Below, one piece after another: positions 20,721 through 27,720 of a stretch of 27,720 nucleotides of DNA. Source of the stretch: Saccoglossus kowalevskii (taxonomy: Eukaryota; Hemichordata; Enteropneusta; Harrimaniidae); contig NW_003139828.1 in NCBI RefSeq assembly GCF_000003605.2, positions 49,371 through 77,090 on the forward strand. Reading direction: 5' to 3'. The translations under genes and the position numbers were made by a program. The notes below the pieces were generated by a model, which was not told the origin of the DNA, did not search any database, and saw only the letters and a list, made by a program, of their open reading frames with translations. Each line of letters begins with the position of its first letter. The stretch's first letter is position 1.

Positions 20721-22195
20721 AAACCTTATTATTATACAGCTTTTCCTTCCAAGGAATACATCATGGGAATGCCGAAGTCCAAAATGTTTAGAACAGAATC
20801 AGCGAACTTCTTTATGTGGAGTTCGGTCCTGTTTTTTGTTATTAGAGGACGCTTATGCGCGTAATCATTCCATATTTGGAAGTCGCATTCCCTAATATGG
20901 TAGGATTTAAAAATATCCCGTAAAATACCGCAATGTTACGGCACGCTGTAAATTAATATGGCGTTACGGTGACATATATATATTAATAATATACAATATA
21001 CTTTAAGTGTTGATGTAGTGAAAGAAAATATTATATAATCTACTTACCAATTCATAAGTTGCACATATATCTTTACTGGTTCTTGTAGCATTTTGCTAAT
21101 GCCATTTAGGTGGTTTAGTGTGCAATATACTGTGACACGGGACATAATGAATTCAAAACAGACAGAGAAAGACGAGGTTGTATAAATATGCTTACCCGTC
21201 TTAATATTTGACATCAGCTGCTTGAACGCGACCTTCATTACACCATCACCGAATAAAAGTTTTTCCATTTATAACAACTTTTTTGATTGGCTGCTGTTTA
21301 GCCTCTCAGCTCAGGACCAGCAATTCAAAGCCGGCATAATGTCACGATTGACATTTACAACTCGTTGCCAACAAAATGCTCATTAAATTTCGCCTGAGAC
21401 TGATAATAGCCTCACTGAGTTAAATGATTTAAGGTATAGATGCAGGTTTGTGGGCACTCGGAGTGATTTTGTTTCTTACACAGTCTTGGCTAGATAGTAT
21501 TAAACTTTCTGAGCATTGTCAATGCTGGAACATACTCAAAAAACAATTTTAAAATATAGCAAGCCGAGGCACGCGTATGTGATTAACCTCGAATAAAAGG
21601 ACGTCTTGCATATTCGGACAATGACATTCGAAGTGTGAAATACTGATTGGGATTAAATATTTACGGCACACATCCTGCTTGACAACATTGTAATATGAAA
21701 ACAAAACATACTATATATACCCCTGGACCCTATTGTTATGCAAATCAACCGATACTTGAAATAGATTGATTATTTATGAATACAAGCAAGGATGTATGGC
21801 AAGAACACTCGAACATAGCACCACTTTTATTAGTATCGATTATCGGGCACGTAGTTAAGCGATACTGCTTTAAAAGTAAACACAACAATGTTTATCCTTC
21901 CGAGAAAGACGGATAAATAAAGAACATAAAAGCAGATCATGGAACTATAGTTCCATGAGCAGATATAGCCAGCAGAAAGGTCTGTTTCTCTGATAAACAA
22001 ATGGCGTAACCAACAGGTCACAAGTTCAAATTACCATGACATTTAAATATGTTAATCAGGGTTCGACGATCTCACTGAATGTATACGGTGGAACTATTTG
22101 CCATACAATGGTGTTATTATATTAACGCACTCTTCTAGAATGTAATGTTCACAATGTTTGTTTTTGTTATACAGTAGTTGCATTCGCACACGGCT
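20721..22195. other. Intergenic, nothing coding recognised
   Basis: AT-rich, short frames only. The one notable structure is the palindrome at 21937-21958. Confidence 0.45.
21937..21958. repeat. 22-bp perfect palindrome
   Basis: The half-site TCATGGAACTA is followed directly by TAGTTCCATGA, with no spacer. It could bind a dimeric protein or be cruciform-forming; no function is inferred. Confidence 0.7.
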
Positions 22196-22275
22196 TCTTA
22201 GCACGGGGTAAGTGGCCAAGAACGTTAGCCCGTGTTAAGAAAACGTGCGCGAACGCTTAGCACGAACTAAGACAA
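22196..22275. repeat. TTAGCACGGGCTAA hairpin repeat, copy 2
   Basis: It contains CTTAGCACGGGG, GTTAGCCCGTGTTAAG and GAACGCTTAGCACGAACTAAG. The last part aligns with copy 1 at 15586-15640, sharing GAACGCTTAGCACG. It has internal inverted pairing like copy 1. Confidence 0.65.
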
Positions 22276-22369
22276 GCTGAATACGGGTGTTAAATCTTGT
22301 CCGATTTTAAGCTCCAGTTGCTGCCCGTTGCTGCTGCTATTTCGTTACCCCACTCAACACAATTTGTTT

Positions 22370-22410
22370 GTTTGCCTGCGTATTTGCTTGCTTGCTTATT
22401 TATTTGGAAA
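22370..22410. repeat. Degenerate tetranucleotide tract
   Basis: TTTGTTTGTTTG, TTGCTTGCTTGC and TTATTTATTTGG follow one another, a degenerate simple repeat. Confidence 0.6.
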
Positions 22411-22481
22411 ATATATATGAACAATACAAGCTTTTTATCAACACATAGCAACCAGGCGGCCACTGCTTAGGCATTCCACCG

Positions 22482-23346
22482 TGTCACGGTGTAAGGTCTG
22501 CTAACTGATTTGAGAGGGGCACCCACAGAACTCACACTGGACAGGGGGTTCTTTTAATGGGGTCGACAAAACAATAATACTGCTAATGAAATACACATAC
22601 ACCAAAATATCAAGTTAAAGCTCCTGGCTTTAATACCTCCCAAAACAGTTACAAGAAACAAAGCACAGAAAAATACAATGAATATATTGACTAAAATAAG
22701 GGATTGTTTAGGGGAGTGTGCATTGGTTTTAACTCACAGTTCCAGGATTCAGAAATGGATGACAGTCAATGGCTTCAACACAACGACGAAAAAATACAAG
22801 AGTCTTGCGGAGGAACGCTGTTATTTTGATAGCAGGAGATCGAAGAGCAGTTCATACAAGTCTCACAGGATGATGGTTGAAGCCTGTGTCACTTGTCTCA
22901 CAATATCGCAGCAGCAACACACAGGGTAGTCAGTTGAAATGATGGACCCAAACTGTCCTCAGTCTAGCCAGTTTATAGGCATAAATAGTCCAGAATCAGA
23001 GACACCACCTGGGTTCTCACATGAGCCAATCATAATGTGGACTTGCCAGGATGCTGAAACACCGTTGTTTATGCAAAATCTCAAATTTGCTATATATATT
23101 TGTGTGTCCAGCTATTGGCTGTTTGCATGGTTAATCTGCCAAACCTTAGAGTTTTATTGGAGAGTTTGTAAGAATGTGTAGGAGAAAGGGACAGTGAGGT
23201 GTTACCTCGGCTGACGGTTTTGATAAATAAAGCTGGGCTACATATAAAATGTGTATTCCTTTGGGTCGAACCTGGTATCTCTACAGTGTAAGAGTTATCT
23301 GCCAAGCAAGTCGAAGTTCCCTTTACACTACGTCCCATTCGTAACA
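22482..23346 (-). mobile_element. Possible solo LTR of a retrotransposon
   Basis: On the minus strand the block would start TGTTACGAATGGGACG (23346 down) and end CGTGACA (22482), near-perfect terminal TGTTACG/CGTGACA inverted repeats as in many Ty3/Gypsy LTRs. Inside, minus-strand TATTTATGCCTATAAAC could serve as a promoter and GTATTAAAGCC as a polyadenylation signal. No matching target duplication, second LTR, primer-binding site or polypurine tract is seen, so this is tentative. Confidence 0.3.
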
Positions 23347-26342
23347 CATGGTGGTGAAAAGCATAAAACGACAAAAATACTTTCATAATTTCGTAATAAC
23401 TTTCGTATTTACATTCAGCTTTGATTTTCAAAGTGTCTTCGTAATCGAATTTGCCGAATCTGCCCGTACTTGAAAATCAAAATATTGCAAATTTGCCGCT
23501 GTGAACTCGGCATCCAACAGTGTGTGTTTACATGATTCGTCCTACATGCAGACGCAATTACACTAGAATGTCTGTGTAATTTGCATAAACCGAGAAGTAT
23601 ATTGTGATTTTATTTCCTTTCACGTGACCAGTACTTTTTAATTCAGCTCAGAGAACTAGAATATGAAAGATGGCAATGTCAACTTTTTACGACATAATAT
23701 ATCGAGTCATTATATTATATTTCATTAAACTTGTCAACATTTGACAAAGATAATATATCAAATATTTCGCGACCAAAAATGTTTTAATCCGCGAAAATAA
23801 CGGCCGCAGTAATTGTAATGTTTATACATGGATACAGTAAAATATTAGGTTCTGAGTCTTACGACGGTGATAGATAGTAAGAATGTGTAAAATGGCATTT
23901 TTCAGCTTACTGTGTCTTCAGCATGAATCCATTTCAGCATAAATCGATTTCTGTAAAACCTACGATTTGGAACAAATATTCAAGAAAAACCCAACCCTTA
24001 AAAACAAATTCACCAGAAAAAAAAACGCCCTTTGTGACAAAATAACCACAATTGCTCAAACTTATGGTAAAATAAAATAAATCTATCATTGCTAATGTCA
24101 CACATTATATCAATACTGCATAAATACGACACCTTTTCTTTTCGCCTAATTATATAAAGTCTTTTGTAAAAATTGCTAATTAGATAACAGTTAAACATTG
24201 AACATGCAGACCTAGAATTAGATTAAAGGCTGCCATCTTATTCTAAATAGTACAGTCAATCAACATATCGCAATTCACACTAACGGCATACTTCAATATC
24301 CATGGCATGTAAACATTGCTAGATACGCTGATACAATAAAAGAAGTTCCACAAAGAGAAAAAAAATTGTTATTTAAATATGCTTAAATGCATCTTTGACC
24401 ATTTTCTTTATATTCAGTATTTAAAATTCGAAACTTTTGAGTTTTAAATAAGATATAATGATTTTTAATTATTTCAGCTTTGTCAACTTTGAGCTGAACT
24501 ATGCCATGGAGCACATGTTGCTACAAGTAGCATATTTTCCCACCATCATTGTCACCTCTGTATTTCACAACTCAATGAGATCCCCTAACTTGGAATGGAC
24601 GATGACTACACATAGGTGTGACAATCCTAGTATGGGAAAGAAATGTGTTAACTCCATATTGGATTATGCAAAGAATTGTTGAATAGACAATTGAACTGTA
24701 GAGGGCGTTAAAATAAGCTGTTTGCCTCTCCTGTTTCCAAGTAACGCGTTAGTTTTTTGTTTTTTAAATAAATTTATGGTTATATTGTTGGACTTTCGAT
24801 TAATTTTACTGGAAAAATTGTTTTGAATTGTTTGGCTGCAAGCGAGTCCAATGGGTCTTGGGGGCAAGTGTAGGAACCGTAGTGACAGGTAAGTCTGATT
24901 TCTTCACATTCACTCGATCTTATTTATCTTTTATTATTTTGATGAAAAAAAAACATGCATCTATCGTGTCTACTAAAACATTTGGTTGAATTTAAATCAG
25001 TTTTAGAAGATTATTATTGACTAAATAAAAATGCTCAGATACAATATATCTCTCTGAAAGTTATTACATATAGAACATTTGCAGTGTCAAATCAGATCAC
25101 AGTGCTGCTAATAATAGCATTATTGGGAGAGTCACTGAAAATGACTTTTGATCAGTTTGCTTCAAAATATTTAGGGACAGGGTTAATAATCCTATAATAA
25201 TTTTGTTACTCTAGCCTTTCCATTGTAAAATTCTGTCAATAGTGAATGTATACTATCCACACCTCCTCGTTGAAAGGCAATACGCAAATGCTGATTTTTT
25301 AGGGCTACGGCTAATATATTTCCCACAATTCATAGACGTGACCCGCACGATAATAACGAAAGTACAAGGCATGATCACTGATAAAACATAGAGGGCAGCA
25401 TAAGCAAAATTGCAAATTTTTAAATAACGGTTCTGATATAAATGTATATATAACGAAATTAAAAACAAACAAAAACTGATATTGCCAAGTTCAAACTGCC
25501 AACCATAATTTTCTGGTCAAAATTATATGATAGTGACACAACGCACGAGGTACGTAATTTACTCATCATAATATTATTAATGATAAACGGCACTGAGATC
25601 TTGACCAAGTGCATGTGGCACAATATTTATTATCGCATTCATTCTCTACACAAGCATAGTTGAATCATTTCTTTAAATAGCTAATGACAGATACAGTAAG
25701 ATACTTGTGTTTGTTTCTAAGAGCATACAAGTCATTTCCTAATGTCTTTCTTACATGGTTCTTGTCACGCCACTTCTCTATTTATTTATCAAACTGATGT
25801 CTAGCATGTGCTATGGTGGTGCTATCATCATCGCCTACAAAAGTGCCTACTAGTACATCACTACTTTTTTGTCTTTTCCAGCATCACTCCAACCCATGTA
25901 CTACAACTGCATATAATAAATATATAAATATCAGCAACTTGTTACAAGACATCCAATATAATAATTTGTGATGCAACAATAAATGTTTAAAAAAACATTC
26001 GAACGTATCTACCACGTGTGCCTATAAGCATCACTTATAAGAAAGGAAACATTTATCTATTATAACTAGCCTAAAAGATTATTGTAACTACTCCCACTAC
26101 CTCGTTTTTGCCATGCCTCATCAACTGATGATGCGATGTTTACCAGTGAGAATATAAGTATACATACTTTGTAGCCCAGGCAAAGAGTTTTAGGTAAATT
26201 GTGAATTGTTAATCGTGAATTATGGGTATATTCTGTGGAGTGCGGATCCATTGTATGTAAATGTACTTCTCTATGAGAGGAATAGTATCGTTGATGTAAT
26301 TTTTTTTACTACTTCCTCTTAAAGCCAAATATCGATGACACA
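23347..26342. other. Intergenic, nothing recognised
   Basis: Strongly AT-rich with short unsupported frames on both strands. No inverted-repeat element or RNA gene was spotted by eye. Confidence 0.45.
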
Positions 26343-27170
26343 GGTTCACGAGTGCTCCACAAACAAACAAATTATTTGAATTTAATATTCAAAATTAGGC
26401 TCAGCAACGAACTCAATGATATGGGTATTGGTTGTCATTTATCTGGAAAACTTATTAATGTAATGCAGACGGCATAGTTTTAATATGACCGTCTGTGAAG
26501 TGCTTGAATTTTTTGCTACGTTTAGTTATTTTGCCAACACACATAATATCAAATTATATACTGCCTCCTCGTAGTAGTATCACTCGTGTCCCTCGCGTGT
26601 ATGGTTCTAAGTTGGATTTCGTTAGTAATTATTCATACCTATTGGTCATTGTGAACACATTAAGTAATAATTGTTGTGACAAGAAGCGTTCAATGAAGTA
26701 TTTTTATGTAAGAGAAATAATTTTAATAAGTGCTCTGTTCCGGTTAAGTTGACTCTATTTTAAAATGTTTTGTTCGCGTATATTAGTTGTATTTTCCAAA
26801 TCAAATCTGAATGTTGTGCGGGTTGCTTATAACAACGCTTTTCGCGTTATATTTTATGTCAGTAGCAACTTGAGTATTTCTGAAATTCAGGTTTTAAATG
26901 GTGGTCTGACATTTTTAAATAATCTGCGAAAGTCTACAGCTATATTTTACAGTAAGATTAAGCTGCTAGAGAGGATTGTTTAATTGCGGCAGTCATGTCT
27001 ATTGACATGTAGAGAGACAGCAACTATTGGAAAAGGGTCTTCACTGATATTTTTACGACACCCTGTTTTTAACTTGTTTGGCTTGTGTGCTCTTTAGTAA
27101 CTTTTAGTAATAATTAATAATAATTTAGTAATATTTTGAGCTGGTTTTCGAAATAAAAAAACAAACAAAC
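26343..27170 (+). pseudogene. LINE reverse-transcriptase 3' fragment, broken into three frames
   Basis: Frame 3 (about 26343-26467) gives RLSNELNDMGIGCHLSGKLI, the segment just before the YADD box. Frame 2 (about 26465-26983) continues with a degenerate ADGIVLI, then VPRVYGSKLDFVSNYSYL and, after an in-frame TGA at 26750-26752, VVRVAYNNAFRVIF. Frame 1 (about 26986-27072) gives YWKRVFTDIF and ends at TAA. A tail AAATAAAAAAACAAACAAAC (27151-27170) ends the element. It is 5'-truncated and inactive, of a CR1/L2-like or related clade (inference). Confidence 0.78.
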
Positions 27171-27216
27171 TATTTTTTGACTATATAAGCGAAATATAGA
27201 TGACCAAATATGTGAT

Positions 27217-27720
27217 GTAAGATAAGATAACTTTATTGACATTATTCTTTCTATAGAAGATGAACATAGTCAAGTGAAATAAAAAAAAAAGTAAAAAGGA
27301 TAATCAAAAAATTAAAATAACAGATTAATTAAAAGGCAATTACAAGGTAGTACAGAATCAGGTGTTTTATTAATACACACCTGTTTGCATTATAAACACA
27401 CAAAGCTTAATGTGGCAGTTTGTCATAATGTAAATAAATTTATCAGAATGATCCATTGAAGTAAAACTAGGATTATCCTTATGTAAGTCTGTAAAAAGTA
27501 TCTGCCTCATTTTATTGTGCTGTGGGCAGTCCATAATGTAATGGTACTCATCCTCAACTGAGTTATTGTCACATCTTGTGCAGATTCTGTGTTCCAGTTT
27601 TGTTTTTGGTCTAGTATACCTCCTTTTCTCAATCATAAGCTGATGGTCACTAATTCTTAATTTACAAATATATTTTCTATATTTTGAATTATTCACATCC
27701 ATCAATACTTTTCCATTTTG
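27217..27720 (-). mobile_element. LINE ORF2 C-terminus and 3' end, continuing past the right edge
   Basis: The minus-strand frame is open from the right edge to a stop at 27370-27372. It includes YICKLRISDHQLMIEKRRY, then ICTRC and HYIMDCPQHNKMR, the C-x2-C...H-x4-C motif typical of LINE ORF2 C-termini. The 3' UTR has AATAAA (27237-27232) and ends in tandem ATCTT/TTATC units (about 27230-27217), as seen at the 3' ends of CR1/L2-type LINEs. The visible coding part has no stop or frameshift, so it is better preserved than the other two LINE fragments. The 5' part is outside the window. Confidence 0.78.

Noticed and set aside
22678-23181. Two adjacent plus-strand frames of about 80 codons
   Set aside because: No recognisable domain; the region is better explained, tentatively, as minus-strand LTR sequence.
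1-27720. CRISPR array, bacterial operon or phage genes
   Set aside because: No regularly spaced direct repeats or compact operons; spliced animal coding sequence and LINEs make the window eukaryotic.

Overview
This is an AT-rich eukaryotic (animal) genomic window. It has spliced coding sequence with GT-AG introns, several decayed LINE fragments, and many short non-autonomous inverted-repeat elements. The only host gene I can support is a TRAF2-like adaptor on the minus strand. Its sequence, together with the repeat landscape, suggests a marine invertebrate such as a cephalochordate, hemichordate or another deuterostome or lophotrochozoan. The species cannot be fixed from the sequence alone.

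Layout. 1-559: decayed 3' part of a LINE ORF2 on the minus strand, running off the left edge. 560-7164: intergenic, with a short foldback at 620-689 and simple-sequence tracts. 7190-7580: an imperfect ~120-bp tandem repeat ending in a CACG-rich tract. 8474-9098: a 607-bp terminal-inverted-repeat element with a perfect 9-bp target duplication and several internal hairpins. 9099-12711: intergenic, probably including the TRAF 3' UTR. 12712-16804 (minus): seven coding exons of the TRAF gene, predicted 559 aa, with a foldback element and a small hairpin repeat in intron 3. 17354-17400: candidate promoter or divergent first-exon segment. 17532-18087: a 548-bp element flanked by TTAA. 18440-19641: a ~1.2-kb inverted duplication (foldback), with a 145-bp element inserted in one arm. 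20242-20485: another short TIR element. 20627-20720: a 94-nt long hairpin. 22196-22275: a second copy of the TTAGCACGGG hairpin repeat. 22482-23346: a possible LTR on the minus strand. 23347-26342: intergenic. 26343-27170 (plus) and 27217-27720 (minus): two LINE fragments arranged tail to tail.

The TRAF gene encodes, in order, a RING finger, TRAF-type zinc fingers, a coiled coil and a C-terminal MATH (TRAF-C) domain. All introns fall at clean GT-AG sites and the reading frame is continuous across the seven exons. The receptor-peptide groove residues known from human TRAF2 are kept at the same spacing, so receptor binding is probably intact. The last zinc-binding cysteine of the RING is replaced by tyrosine, so E3 activity is doubtful.

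I found no new multi-gene system. The most interesting unexplained structure is the set of short inverted-repeat elements. One shows a nested insertion for which the opposite arm of the same foldback preserves the empty site.
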